Assembly (NCBI RefSeq): GCF_002631185.1 | Contig: NZ_PDNU01000032.1 | Span: 1-64,000, forward strand | Direction: 5' to 3' | DNA: 64,000 nt | DNA from: Teichococcus rhizosphaerae | GTDB taxonomy: Bacteria; Pseudomonadota; Alphaproteobacteria; Acetobacterales; Acetobacteraceae | Part shown: positions 46,216 through 55,689 of the stretch, in pieces | How positions within the stretch are numbered: the first letter of the stretch is position 1 | How the letters are laid out: the number at the start of each line of letters is the position of its first letter | Position numbers and translations under genes: made by a program | Notes under the pieces: model-generated | Seen by the model: only the letters and a program-made list of their open reading frames with translations | What the model was told of the DNA's origin: nothing | The model's database searches: none

Positions 46216-47370
46216 ATGCCCGACGGTGCCCAAGAGCTGACCCTGCACCTGCATCCCGCCATCGCGGAGATCCCGCCCGCCGAGTGGGATGCCTGCGCGG
46301 GCGACGAGAACCCCTTTGTCAGCCACGCCTTCCTGTCGGCCCTGGAGGAGAGCGGCTCGGCTTCCGCCCGCACCGGCTGGCTGCCGCAGCACGCCGCGTT
46401 GCGCGACCCGGCCGGCCGCCTGCTCGCCGTGGCGCCCGCCTATGCCAAGAGCCACTCCTATGGCGAATACGTGTTCGACCATGCCTGGGCCAATGCCTTC
46501 GAGCGGGCCGGCGGAAGCTATTATCCCAAGCTCCAGGTGGCGGTGCCGTTCAGCCCGGTGCCCGGCCCCCGCCTGCTGACCCGCCCCGGCGCCGGCCTGC
46601 CGCATGGCGCGCTGGCCCAGGCGCTGGCCCAGGCCACGGAGCAGCTCGGCCTGTCCTCCGCCCATGTCACCTTCTGCACCGAGGCGGAGTGGCACGCGCT
46701 GGGCGAGGCGGGCTGGCTGCGGCGCCTCGGCACCCAGTTCCACTGGAGCAACGAGGGCTATGGCGGCTTCGAGGACTTCCTCGGTGCCCTGTCCAGCCGC
46801 AAGCGCAAGCAGCTGCGGCGCGAGCGGCGGGAGGCGCAATCGGCCGGCCTCGCCTTCCGCACCCTGCGCGGGGCCGAGATCACGCCGCGCCACTGGGCCG
46901 CCTTCCACCGCTTCTACATGGACACGGTGGACCGCAAATGGGGCAGCGCCTATCTCACCGCGCGCTTCTGGCCGCTGCTCGCCGAGCGGCTCGGCGACAG
47001 GGTGGTGCTGATGGTGGCCGAGCAGGATGGCCGCCCCGTGGCCGGCGCGCTGAACCTGATGGGGCGGGACGCGCTCTATGGCCGCAACTGGGGCACCACG
47101 GTGGAGGCGCCCTTCCTGCATTTCGAGCTCTGCTACTACCAGGCCATCGACTTCGCCATCACGCATGGGCTGAAGCGCGTGGAGGCGGGGGCGCAGGGGC
47201 AGCACAAGATCCAGCGCGGCTACCTGCCGGTGCCCACCTATTCGGCGCACTGGATCGGGCATGGCGGGCTGCGCCGCGCCGTGGCCCAGTTCCTGGAGGC
47301 CGAGCGCCCGGCCATGCTGGAGGAGATGGCCGCCCTGGCCGGGGCCTCGCCCTTCCGGCAGGAGGACTGA
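46216..47370 (+). CDS. FemAB/GNAT-like acyltransferase (DUF482)
   Basis: The 384-residue product matches the DUF482 (FemAB-like) family. Visible blocks are NPFVSHAFLSALEESGS, YAKSHSYGEYVFDHAWANAF, YYPKLQVAVPFSPVPGPRLL and SSRKRKQLRRERR. The C-terminal VEAGAQGQHKIQRGYLPV and YSAHWIGH are also present. Such proteins are predicted aminoacyl/acyl transferases with two GNAT folds; the substrate is unknown. The ATG at 46216 gives the usual length. It follows the ycjX-ycjF pair but has a separating hairpin repeat. Confidence 0.9.
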   Translation: MPDGAQELTLHLHPAIAEIPPAEWDACAGDENPFVSHAFLSALEESGSASARTGWLPQHAALRDPAGRLLAVAPAYAKSHSYGEYVFDHAWANAFERAGGSYYPKLQVAVPFSPVPGPRLLTRPGAGLPHGALAQALAQATEQLGLSSAHVTFCTEAEWHALGEAGWLRRLGTQFHWSNEGYGGFEDFLGALSSRKRKQLRRERREAQSAGLAFRTLRGAEITPRHWAAFHRFYMDTVDRKWGSAYLTARFWPLLAERLGDRVVLMVAEQDGRPVAGALNLMGRDALYGRNWGTTVEAPFLHFELCYYQAIDFAITHGLKRVEAGAQGQHKIQRGYLPVPTYSAHWIGHGGLRRAVAQFLEAERPAMLEEMAALAGASPFRQED

Positions 47371-47463
47371 GCCGCCCCGCTCCCGGGCCTGGCCGCCCTC
47401 CGGCTTGGCGGGGCCCCGGAAGCCTGCGACCCTGCGCGCCCCTCCTCGCCGGGCCGGAGCCGC

Positions 47464-48345
47464 ATGCTGACCGCTTACCTCCAACTGGGCGCCTCCATGG
47501 CGCTGGTCGGCCTCAACGTGGCGGTGGCGAAGCTGCTGGCCGGCGCCCTGCCGATCGCGCTGATCGTGCTGCTGCGCTGCCTGCTGGCCTGCCTGGTGCT
47601 GTGGCCGCTGGCGCGGCTGCGCGAGGGCGGCGCGCGGCCTTCCGGCGCGGCGCTGCGCAACCTGGCGCTCCAGGCGGCGCTCGGCACCCTGCTCTACAAC
47701 GCGGCGCTGCTCACGGGGCTCCGCCACACCTCGGCGCTGGAGGCGGGGCTGGTGCTGGCCACGCTGCCGGCGGTGATCGCGCTGGGTTCCGCGCTGTGGC
47801 TGCGCGAGGCGCTGGCGCCCGGGCAGTGGGCGGCGTCCGGCCTCGCCATGGGCGGCATGGCGGCCATCACCCTGGCGCGGCTGGCGGGCGGGGACGGGGG
47901 CGGCGGCAGCCTGCTCGGCAACGCGCTGGTTTTCGTCGGCGTCTGCGGCGAGGCGGCCTATGTGCTGCTGGCCAAGCGCCTGTCCGGCCGCGTGCCGGTG
48001 ATCACCGCCAGCCTCTGGATGCAGGCATGGAGCGCGGCGCTGGTGCTGCCCTTCGCGCTGCCGGTGCTGGGCGGCGTGGCGGCGCTGGCCTCCCCGGAAG
48101 TGTCCGCGCTGCTGGTGTTCCACAGCCTCACCGCCTCGGTGCTGTGCCTGCTGCTCTGGTATGCCGGGCTGCGGCGCGCGCCGGCGGGGGTGGCGGGCGT
48201 CTTCACCGTGTTCCTGCCCGCCACCGCGGCGCTGGTGGCGGTGGCGCTGCTGGGCGAGCACTTTACGCCGCTGCACGGGGCGGGGCTGGCCCTGATGCTG
48301 GCCAGCATCGGGCTGGCCACCTGGCCCCGGGAGAGGCGCCCGTGA
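47464..48345 (+). CDS. EamA/DMT-family transporter
   Basis: The 293-residue membrane protein has about ten TM helices in two EamA repeats. The first is around NLALQAALGTLLYNAALLTG. The second runs from LLGNALVFVGVCGEAAYVLL to AGVFTVFLPATAALVAVALL. Members export amino acids or metabolites. Its stop overlaps the GTG of the nuclease-helicase gene by four bases (GTGA), which ties the two together translationally. Confidence 0.9.
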   Translation: MLTAYLQLGASMALVGLNVAVAKLLAGALPIALIVLLRCLLACLVLWPLARLREGGARPSGAALRNLALQAALGTLLYNAALLTGLRHTSALEAGLVLATLPAVIALGSALWLREALAPGQWAASGLAMGGMAAITLARLAGGDGGGGSLLGNALVFVGVCGEAAYVLLAKRLSGRVPVITASLWMQAWSAALVLPFALPVLGGVAALASPEVSALLVFHSLTASVLCLLLWYAGLRRAPAGVAGVFTVFLPATAALVAVALLGEHFTPLHGAGLALMLASIGLATWPRERRP

Positions 48346-50312
48346 GGGCCTGGGTTTCCTGCACCGGCGCGGCGCTGCTGGCCGGGGATGCCACGGGCTG
48401 GGCGGCGCGGCTGGCCCATGCCCAGGCCGGGCAGATGTCGGAGGTGCAGCGGGCGCAGCGGGAAAGCTGGCGCGCCCTGGTGGTCACCCTGCAGGCGGCG
48501 CTGCGCGAGGCGGGCGGCGAATCCTGGCAGGTGCTGCTGGAGCTCGACCTGCTGCGGCTGGAAAAGCGCATCGACGCCGTGCTGCTGACCGACCGCGCCA
48601 TCCTGGTGCTGGAATACAAGCACGGCGCCGCCGGCTTCGCCGCGCCCGACCTGGCGCAGGTGGAGGATTACGCGCTCGACCTGTTCGACTTCCACGCCGC
48701 CAGCCGGGCGCATCCGGTGGTGCCGGTGCTGCTGGCCAGCGGTGCCGCGCCGCCGGCCAATGCCTGGCCGCTGTTCTTCCAGGGTGTCACGCCCGTGCTG
48801 CGCGCCAATCCATCCAGCCTCGGCGCCCTGCTGCGCGACATCCAGGCCGCCATCCCGGCGCCCGCCGCGCCGCTCGACCCCCTGGCCTGGGGCGCGGCGC
48901 CCTACCGGCCAGTGCCCACCATCATCGAGGCGGCGCGGCGGCTGTTCGACCGGCACGGGGTGGAGGCGATCGCCACGGCGCGGGCCGGTGCGCGCAACCT
49001 CACCCGCACCACCGATGCCATCCGCCACGCCATCGGGGGTGCGCGGGCGGCGGGGGAGCGGCGCGTGGTGTTCGTCACCGGCATTCCCGGCGCGGGCAAG
49101 ACGCTGTGCGGGCTGAACCTGGCTTTCGGCCCCTGGCCGGATGCCGGGGCGGAAACGGGCGCCGCCTTTCTCACCGGCAACGCGCCGCTGGTGGCGGTGC
49201 TGCGCGGCGCGCTGGAGCGGGACGCGCGGGACCGGCAGGGCCGCGGCGCCCGCCAGCCGCGGCGCGAGGCGCGCACCGTGCTGCAGAACGTGCACCGCTT
49301 CCTGGAGCACCATGTGCGCCACGCTGGCGAGGCGCCGCCAGAGCATGTGGTGGTGTTCGACGAGGCCCAGCGTGCCTGGGACGCCGCCCAGGCGGGGCGG
49401 GACACGCAGCGTCGCAGCTCCATCCTGTCCACCTCCGAGCCCGGGCACATGCTGGAGATCATGGCGCGGGTGCCGGGCTGGTCGGTGATCGTGGCGCTGA
49501 TCGGCCAGGGCCAGGAGATCAACACGGGCGAGGCGGGGCTGGCCGAGTGGGGAAGGGCGATCGCGGCCGGCGGCGGGGCGTGGCGGGCGGTGGCGGCGCC
49601 GCGCGCGCTGTCCGCCACCGAGCCGGCGCAAAGGCTGGCGGAAGGCCATCCGCCCTGGCTGGCGCTGGACGAGGATCTGGACCTCGTCGTGCCGATCCGC
49701 TCCATCCACCACGACCGCGGCGCGCAATGGGTGGCCGCCGTGCTGGAGGAGCGGCCGGAGGAGGCCGCCGCCATCGCCGCTGGCGGCGGGCTGCCCTTTT
49801 TCCTGACGCGCGATCTGGGCGCGTTGCGGCAGGCGCTGCGCGAGCGGGCGCGGGGCCTGCGGCGGGTCGGGCTGGTGTGCTCCGCCAAGGCGAAGCGGCT
49901 GCGGGCCGAGGGGTTGGGCGCGCAGCTGCACGGCGCGGATGACGAGGTGGTCAACTGGTTCCTGTGCCGCTGGCCGGATGTGCGGGCCTCCGACGCGCTG
50001 GAGGTCTGCGCCACGGAATATGCCTGCCAGGGGCTGGAGCTGGATTCGGTGGGCCTGGCCTGGGGCGGCGACTTCATTCGCGGCGCGCAGGGCTGGCAGG
50101 CGCGTCGCTTCGCCGGCACCGCCTGGCAGCGCGTGGCCTCGCCCGAGACGCGGCGCCACCTGCGCAACACCTACCGCGTGCTGCTGACGCGCGCGCGCCA
50201 GGACACGCTGATCTTCGTGCCGCGCGGCGATGCCGGGGATGCGACCCGCCCGCCCTCCGAGGCCGATGCCGTCGCCGCGTACCTGCAACGCTGCGGCGTG
50301 GCGCTCCTCTGA
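48342..50312 (+). CDS. PD-(D/E)XK nuclease and SF1 helicase fusion (DUF2075/Schlafen-like)
   Basis: The 656-residue protein has two parts. The N-terminal part (to about 100) carries a PD-(D/E)XK nuclease pattern: RIDAVLL (Asp78) and LVLEYKHG (Glu91-x-Lys93). From about 245 there is a DUF2075-type superfamily-1 ATPase with Walker A GIPGAGKT (247-254) and Walker B VVVFDEAQRAWD (Asp340/Glu341). SATEP follows, then TEYACQGLELDSVGLAWGGD and NTYRVLLTRARQDTLIFVP as motifs V/VI. The start is GTG 48342, overlapping the transporter stop. The role is probably nucleic-acid processing or phage defence, unproven. Confidence 0.85.
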   Translation: MRAWVSCTGAALLAGDATGWAARLAHAQAGQMSEVQRAQRESWRALVVTLQAALREAGGESWQVLLELDLLRLEKRIDAVLLTDRAILVLEYKHGAAGFAAPDLAQVEDYALDLFDFHAASRAHPVVPVLLASGAAPPANAWPLFFQGVTPVLRANPSSLGALLRDIQAAIPAPAAPLDPLAWGAAPYRPVPTIIEAARRLFDRHGVEAIATARAGARNLTRTTDAIRHAIGGARAAGERRVVFVTGIPGAGKTLCGLNLAFGPWPDAGAETGAAFLTGNAPLVAVLRGALERDARDRQGRGARQPRREARTVLQNVHRFLEHHVRHAGEAPPEHVVVFDEAQRAWDAAQAGRDTQRRSSILSTSEPGHMLEIMARVPGWSVIVALIGQGQEINTGEAGLAEWGRAIAAGGGAWRAVAAPRALSATEPAQRLAEGHPPWLALDEDLDLVVPIRSIHHDRGAQWVAAVLEERPEEAAAIAAGGGLPFFLTRDLGALRQALRERARGLRRVGLVCSAKAKRLRAEGLGAQLHGADDEVVNWFLCRWPDVRASDALEVCATEYACQGLELDSVGLAWGGDFIRGAQGWQARRFAGTAWQRVASPETRRHLRNTYRVLLTRARQDTLIFVPRGDAGDATRPPSEADAVAAYLQRCGVALL

Positions 50313-50318
50313 ACTTGC

Positions 50319-50377
50319 AGAAAGAAGAAGGGCGCGGACGTGTACGTCCGCGTGGGGGAATTCATTCCCCCGGCCTT
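50319..50377 (+). repeat. Intergenic hairpin repeat, copy 2
   Basis: The purine run cagaaagaagaaggg is followed by a 7-bp stem gcggacg/cgtccgc (50334-50351) and a second 7-bp stem gggggaa / ttccccc with a ttca loop (50354-50371), then ggccttg. It matches copy 1 in the purine run, the ggggaa-ttcn-ttcccc stem and the ggccttg end, with an extra stem inserted. It begins seven bases past the nuclease-helicase stop. Confidence 0.7.
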
Positions 50378-50443
50378 GTGGGCAACACCCATCCCTTTCT
50401 CGCGTTGGCCTCCGGAAAGCCACGCAGCGGAAGGGGAACGGCC

Positions 50444-52228
50444 ATGGCCAAGACGGTCGGGGATTTCGTCTGGGAGCGCCTCGGGCAATGGGGTGTCAGG
50501 CGGGTCTATGGCTATCCGGGCGATGGCATCAACGGGCTGATCGGCGCGCTGGACCGGGCGAAGGAGGAGATGCCCTTCGTGCAGGTGCGGCACGAGGAGA
50601 TGGCGGCCTTCATGGCCACCGCCCATGCCAAGTACACGGGCGAGGTGGGGGTGTGCCTGGCCACCTCCGGCCCCGGCGCCATCCACCTGCTGAACGGGCT
50701 TTACGACGCCAAGGCCGACCACATGCCGGTGCTGGCCATCGTCGGGCAGCAGGCGCGGGCGGCGCTGGGCGGGCACTACCAGCAGGAGGTGGATCTCGCC
50801 GCGCTGTTCGGCGATGTCTGCGCCTATGTGCAGCAGGCCAGCGTGCCGGAGCAGATCCGCCACCTGATCGACCGCGCCATGCGCGTCGCCCAGGGCGAGC
50901 GGAAGATCGCCTGCCTGATCCTGCCCAACGACCTCCAGGAGCTGCCGGCGGTCGAGGTGCCGCCGCACGCGCACGGCACCATCCACAGCGGCGTGGGCTA
51001 TGCCGCGCCGCGCGTGGTGCCGGAGCCGCAGGCGCTGCAACAGGCGGCCGAGGTGCTGAACGCCGGCGAGCGGGTGGCCATGCTGGTCGGCGCCGGGGCG
51101 CTGGGCGCCACGGACGAGGTGCTGGCGGTGGCGGACATGACGCAGGCCGGCATCGCCAAGGCGCTGCTGGGCAAGGCCGCGGTGCCGGACGACCTGCCCT
51201 GGGTGACGGGCTCGATCGGCCTGCTCGGCACCGAGCCGTCCTGGAAGATGATGCAGGAATGCGACACGCTGCTGATGGTGGGCAGCGGCTTCCCCTATTC
51301 CGAGTTCCTGCCCAAGGAGGGCGCGGCGCGCGGCGTGCAGATCGACCGCGATCCCTCCATGCTCAGCCTGCGCTACCCGATGGAGGTGAACCTCGCGGGC
51401 GACTCGGCCGCCACGCTGCGCGCCCTGCTGCCGCTGCTGAGGCGCAAGGAGGCGGGCCGGTGGCGCGGCCGCATCGCCGGCTGGACGGAGGACTGGTGGG
51501 CGCTGCTGGAAAAGCGCGCCATGCAGAAGGCGGAGCCGATCAACCCGCAGCGCGTCTTCTGGGAGCTGTCCCGCCGCCTGCCGGAGCGAGCGATCATCGC
51601 CGCCGACTCAGGCTCCACCACCAACTGGTACGCGCGCGACGTGAAGCTGCGGCGGGGGATGATGGCCACGCTCTCGGGCGGGCTTGCCAGCATGGGGTCG
51701 GGGATGCCCTATGCCATCGCCGCCAAGTTCGCGCATCCCGAGCGGCCGGTGGTGGCCATCGTGGGCGACGGCGCCATGCAGATGAACGGCATGAACGAGC
51801 TGCTCACCGTGTCGCGCTACTGGAAGGAATGGGCCAACCCGCAGCTCGTGGTGCTGGTGCTGAACAACCGCGACCTGAACCAGGTGACCTGGGAACAGCG
51901 CGCCATGGGCGGCGATCCCAAGTTCCTCGGCTCGCAGACCCTGCCGGAATTCTCCTACGCCGCCTTCGCAGAGCTCGCCGGGCTGCGCGGCATCGCGGTG
52001 GACGACCCGGAGCGGATCGGCGCCGCCTGGGACGAGGCGCTGGCGATGGACCGGCCCGTGGTGCTCGACTTCCGCACCGACCCCAACGTGCCGCCGCTGC
52101 CGCCGCACATCACGCTGAAGCAGGCGCGCGCCTTCATGAGCAGCATGTTCGGCGAGCCGGAGCTTGGCAGCGTGCTGGCCAACACCGCGCGGCAGGTGGC
52201 CAGCCGGGTGCTGCCGAAGCGGGAATAG
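50444..52228 (+). CDS. ThDP-dependent enzyme, pyruvate oxidase/dehydrogenase type
   Basis: The 594-residue enzyme is of the acetolactate-synthase/PoxB family. The catalytic Glu is in QVRHEEMAAFMATAHAKYTG (HEE). The SGPGAIHLLNGLYDA loop is present, as is the ThDP motif VGDGAMQMNGMNELLTVSRY ending in LNN. The FAD-region segment is MLVGAGALGATDEVLAVADM. The C-terminus lacks an obvious amphipathic lipid-binding helix of E. coli PoxB. A ggaagggg precedes the ATG. Pyruvate is the likely substrate, but other 2-oxo acids are possible. Confidence 0.88.
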   Translation: MAKTVGDFVWERLGQWGVRRVYGYPGDGINGLIGALDRAKEEMPFVQVRHEEMAAFMATAHAKYTGEVGVCLATSGPGAIHLLNGLYDAKADHMPVLAIVGQQARAALGGHYQQEVDLAALFGDVCAYVQQASVPEQIRHLIDRAMRVAQGERKIACLILPNDLQELPAVEVPPHAHGTIHSGVGYAAPRVVPEPQALQQAAEVLNAGERVAMLVGAGALGATDEVLAVADMTQAGIAKALLGKAAVPDDLPWVTGSIGLLGTEPSWKMMQECDTLLMVGSGFPYSEFLPKEGAARGVQIDRDPSMLSLRYPMEVNLAGDSAATLRALLPLLRRKEAGRWRGRIAGWTEDWWALLEKRAMQKAEPINPQRVFWELSRRLPERAIIAADSGSTTNWYARDVKLRRGMMATLSGGLASMGSGMPYAIAAKFAHPERPVVAIVGDGAMQMNGMNELLTVSRYWKEWANPQLVVLVLNNRDLNQVTWEQRAMGGDPKFLGSQTLPEFSYAAFAELAGLRGIAVDDPERIGAAWDEALAMDRPVVLDFRTDPNVPPLPPHITLKQARAFMSSMFGEPELGSVLANTARQVASRVLPKRE

Positions 52229-52243
52229 CCGCTTTGCCACGGT

Positions 52244-52265
52244 GCCGGGCCCAAACCGGCCCGGC
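52244..52265 (+). terminator. Hairpin after the ThDP enzyme gene
   Basis: A perfect 8-bp stem gccgggcc / ggcccggc with a 6-base loop lies 16 bases past the stop. No T run follows directly, so termination efficiency is uncertain. Confidence 0.4.
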
Positions 52266-52361
52266 TGGCGGCCAAGCAAGCTTTTTCAAGCGCTTTCCTT
52301 CTATTGCAAGCCCTTGTCGTGGTAGGCTGAGACACCCGCTCAGCAACAGACGACTGAGGCC

Positions 52362-55130
52362 ATGCCGCGCGCCCTTGCCGATCGTTCCTCCGACCCGTCC
52401 TCCGGCAGCGCTGGGGGCCGCCTGGCCGCCAGCACGCGCCGCTTCGCCTCCCCCGCCGTGCAGGCCGCGCTGCGGCGGCGCGGCGCGGAGCTGCTGGGAC
52501 TGGTGCTGGCGCTGGGCGGGCTCGGCCTGCTGCTGGCGCTGATCAGCTACAACCCCGCCGACCCGTCGCTGAACACCTCCGCCACCCGGGCGCCCACCAA
52601 CCTGGCCGGGCCCGGGGGCGCCATCGTCTCCGACCTGCTGCTGCAGGGCTTCGGCTGGGGCGGCTACCTGCCGGTGGGGGTGATGCTGGGCTGGTCCTGG
52701 CGGCTGGCGACGCATCGCGGGCTGGCGCCCTTTGTCGGCCGCGTCGCGGCGGTGCTGGCGGCGGCGCCGCTGCTGGCCGCCGCCTTCGCCCTGGCCCCGC
52801 TGCCCGAGGGCGCGCCCACCCTGGCCGGGCCGGGCGGCGCCGCGGGCGAGCTGCTGCTGGGCAAGGTGCTGGGGCTGGCGGGCGGGGTGTTCGGCCCCTT
52901 CGGCTCGGTGATCGGGCAGGTGGGCACGGTGGCGCTGGCCGGCTCCCTGTCCTTCGCCGCGCTGGGCGTGCCGCTGCTGGCCTGGCGCCAGGCCGGCCGC
53001 GTCGCCGGCCATGCCGCCCGCAGCGGGGCGGGCATCACTGGGCGCGTGCTGCGCCGCACCGTGGCCGCCCCGGCCGCCCCGCCGCCCCACTACGCGGCAC
53101 CCTGGGAAACGGATGAGGAGGCGGAGCGCGGCCCCGGCCTCGGCGCCCGGCTGGCGGCGCCGTTCCGCGCCATGGGCGGCATGCTGGCCCGCCGCCGGGC
53201 GGAGGCGCCCTCGCCGCAGCTGGCGGCCATGCTGCGCGCGGCCGATGCCGCCGCCGCCGATTCGCCGCCGCCCCATGCCGGGTTGCGTGGGCCGCGCCAG
53301 GCGCCGGTGGTGCCGCCGCCCGGCCGCCGCGCCGCCGCGCCGCATTTCGAGGCGGAGGACGAGGACGACGAGGCCCTGCCGCGCCTGATGCCCGAGGCCA
53401 CGCCCGAGCTGCGCGCTCCGCGCGGAGGGGAGCGCGGCCCCGAGCGCGGTTCCGAGCGCGGTTCCGAGCGGGGCGGCGAGCCGCGTGCCATCGCCGCCCG
53501 GGGTGGCGATCTGGAGCTGCCGCCCCCGCCGCCCGTGCGCAGCGCGGCCCCGCCGCCGCGCCCGGCCGAGCCGGCGGCGCCCCGCCGCCCCGTCCACCCC
53601 GAGCCGCAGCCGGCGGCGCAGTTCCAGCTGCCGCCGCTCGACCTGCTGGTGCCGCCCCCCGCGCGCCGCGCCAGCGGCCCGGACGAGGCGGCGCTGCAGG
53701 CCAATGCGCGGCTGCTGGAAACGGTGCTGGAGGATTACGGCGTGCGCGGCCGCATCGTCGAGATCCGCCCCGGCCCGGTGGTGACGCTCTACGAGCTGGA
53801 GCCGGCGCCCGGCACCAAGTCGGCCCGCGTCATCGGCCTGGCCGACGACATTGCGCGCTCGATGAGCGTGATGGCGGTGCGCATCGCGACCGTTCCCGGC
53901 CGCAACGTCATCGGCATCGAGCTGCCCAACGCCAAGCGGGAGATGGTCTACTTCTCCGAGATGATGGCGGCCGAGGACTGGGTGCGCCACAACGCCCGCC
54001 TGCCGCTGGCGCTGGGCAAGGACATCGGCGGCGCGCCGGTGATCGCCGACCTCGCCCGCATGCCGCACCTGCTGATCGCGGGCACCACCGGCTCGGGCAA
54101 GTCGGTCGGCATCAACACCATGATCCTGTCGCTGCTCTACCGCTTCAGCCCGGACGAGTGCCGCTTCATCATGATCGACCCGAAGATGCTGGAGCTGTCG
54201 GTCTATGACCGCATCCCGCATCTGCTGGCGCCCGTCGTCACTGAGCCGCCCAAGGCGATCGGCGCGCTGAAGTGGACGGTGCGCGAGATGGAGCGGCGCT
54301 ACCGCGCCATGAGCCAGCTCGGCGTCCGCAACATCGGCGGCTACAACGAGAAGGTGCAGGCGGCACTCGCCCGCGGCGAGGTGCTGACGCGCCGCGTGCA
54401 GACCGGCTTCGACCCCGACACCGGCCGCCCGGCCTTCGAGGACCAGCCGCTCGCCTTGCAGCCGCTGCCGATGATCGTCGTGGTCATCGACGAGATGGCC
54501 GACCTGATGATCGTCGCCGGCAAGGAGATCGAGGCCGCCGTGCAGCGCCTGGCGCAGATGGCGCGCGCCGCCGGCATCCATGTCATCATGGCGACGCAGC
54601 GGCCCTCGGTCGATGTCATCACCGGCACCATCAAGGCCAACTTCCCGACGCGCATCTCCTTCCAGGTGACCAGCAAGATCGACAGCCGCACCATCCTGGG
54701 CGAGATGGGCGCCGAGCAGCTGCTCGGCCAGGGCGACATGCTGCACATGGCGGGCGGCGGGCGCGTCGCCCGCGTGCACGGCCCCTTCGTCTCGGATGCC
54801 GAGGTGGAGAAGGTGGTGGAGTTCCTGCGCGAGCAGGGCGAGCCCGCCTATATCGAGGAAGTCACCGAGACCGAGGACGAGGAGGGCGGCGATTCCGGCC
54901 TGTCCGGCATCGCCGGCGCCTCGGATGGCGAGAAGGGGCTGTTCGACCAGGCCGTGGCGCTGGTGACGCGGGAAGGCAAGGCTTCCACCTCCTTCATCCA
55001 GCGGCACCTCTCCATCGGCTACAACCGCGCCGCCAAGCTGATCGAGCAGATGGAGAAGGAGGGCGTCGTCGGCCCGGCCAACCATGTGGGCAAGCGCGAG
55101 GTGCTGGCGCGCCGCAGCGACGATGACTGA
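52362..55130 (+). CDS. ftsK: DNA translocase FtsK
   Basis: FtsK couples chromosome dimer resolution and terminus segregation to the divisome. The 922-residue product has about four N-terminal TM helices (from [20 protein letters not shown]). A Pro/Ala/Arg-rich linker (roughly residues 215-435) follows, with an [10 protein letters not shown] repeat. The RecA-like motor has Walker [14 protein letters not shown] (near 573) and Walker [12 protein letters not shown] (near 708). The C-terminal gamma winged helix has [20 protein letters not shown]. Two hairpins separate it from the upstream gene. The stop overlaps the next GNAT gene. Confidence 0.96.
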   Translation: MPRALADRSSDPSSGSAGGRLAASTRRFASPAVQAALRRRGAELLGLVLALGGLGLLLALISYNPADPSLNTSATRAPTNLAGPGGAIVSDLLLQGFGWGGYLPVGVMLGWSWRLATHRGLAPFVGRVAAVLAAAPLLAAAFALAPLPEGAPTLAGPGGAAGELLLGKVLGLAGGVFGPFGSVIGQVGTVALAGSLSFAALGVPLLAWRQAGRVAGHAARSGAGITGRVLRRTVAAPAAPPPHYAAPWETDEEAERGPGLGARLAAPFRAMGGMLARRRAEAPSPQLAAMLRAADAAAADSPPPHAGLRGPRQAPVVPPPGRRAAAPHFEAEDEDDEALPRLMPEATPELRAPRGGERGPERGSERGSERGGEPRAIAARGGDLELPPPPPVRSAAPPPRPAEPAAPRRPVHPEPQPAAQFQLPPLDLLVPPPARRASGPDEAALQANARLLETVLEDYGVRGRIVEIRPGPVVTLYELEPAPGTKSARVIGLADDIARSMSVMAVRIATVPGRNVIGIELPNAKREMVYFSEMMAAEDWVRHNARLPLALGKDIGGAPVIADLARMPHLLIAGTTGSGKSVGINTMILSLLYRFSPDECRFIMIDPKMLELSVYDRIPHLLAPVVTEPPKAIGALKWTVREMERRYRAMSQLGVRNIGGYNEKVQAALARGEVLTRRVQTGFDPDTGRPAFEDQPLALQPLPMIVVVIDEMADLMIVAGKEIEAAVQRLAQMARAAGIHVIMATQRPSVDVITGTIKANFPTRISFQVTSKIDSRTILGEMGAEQLLGQGDMLHMAGGGRVARVHGPFVSDAEVEKVVEFLREQGEPAYIEEVTETEDEEGGDSGLSGIAGASDGEKGLFDQAVALVTREGKASTSFIQRHLSIGYNRAAKLIEQMEKEGVVGPANHVGKREVLARRSDDD

Positions 55131-55689
55131 GCGGGACGGGGGGAGGGCCTCCTCCCCCGCTTCCCTGGCGGCTGCCGGCGGGCCCCGCTTCGCCATCCGC
55201 CGCCTCGTGCCGGACGAGGCGGCGCTGTTCCGCGCGCTGCGGCTGGAGGCGCTGGAGCGCCACCCGGAGGCCTTCGGCGCCAGCCTGGAGGACGAGGCGG
55301 CGCAGCCCGATTCCTGGTTCGCGGCGCGGCTGGAGGCGGGCATCGTGCTGGCCGGATGGCTGCCGGGCATGGAGGCGCCGGCCGGGCTGATGGCGCTGGC
55401 GCTGCCGCGGGCGGAGAAGACGCGGCACAAGGGGCTGCTGTGGTCGGTCTATCTGCGGCCGGAGGCGCGCGGCCATGGGCTGGCGCCGGCGCTGCTCTCG
55501 GCGGTCCTGGCCGAGGCGCGGGGGCGGGTGGAGGAGGTGCGGCTGTCCGTGGTGGCGGGGAACGACCGCGCCCGGCGGCTTTATGAGCGGGCGGGCTTCA
55601 CCGCCTGGGGGCTGGAGCCGCGCGCCCTCAAGCTGGGCGGCCGCTACTACGACGAGGTGCTGATGCGCTTCCGCTTCCCCGGCGGCTGA
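55123..55689 (+). CDS. GNAT-family N-acetyltransferase
   Basis: The 188-residue protein contains a GNAT fold with [20 protein letters not shown], the acetyl-CoA loop [20 protein letters not shown] and [20 protein letters not shown]. The ATG at 55123 overlaps the ftsK stop by eight bases, so it is probably translated with ftsK. The 3' end overlaps the convergent opgH by 43 bases. Substrate unknown. Confidence 0.88.
   Translation: MTERDGGRASSPASLAAAGGPRFAIRRLVPDEAALFRALRLEALERHPEAFGASLEDEAAQPDSWFAARLEAGIVLAGWLPGMEAPAGLMALALPRAEKTRHKGLLWSVYLRPEARGHGLAPALLSAVLAEARGRVEEVRLSVVAGNDRARRLYERAGFTAWGLEPRALKLGGRYYDEVLMRFRFPGG

Noticed and set aside
52134..55430. An approximately 1100-codon open frame antisense to ftsK.
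   Set aside because: It is a shadow of ftsK caused by high GC; composition is Ala/Arg/Gly repeats with no motif.
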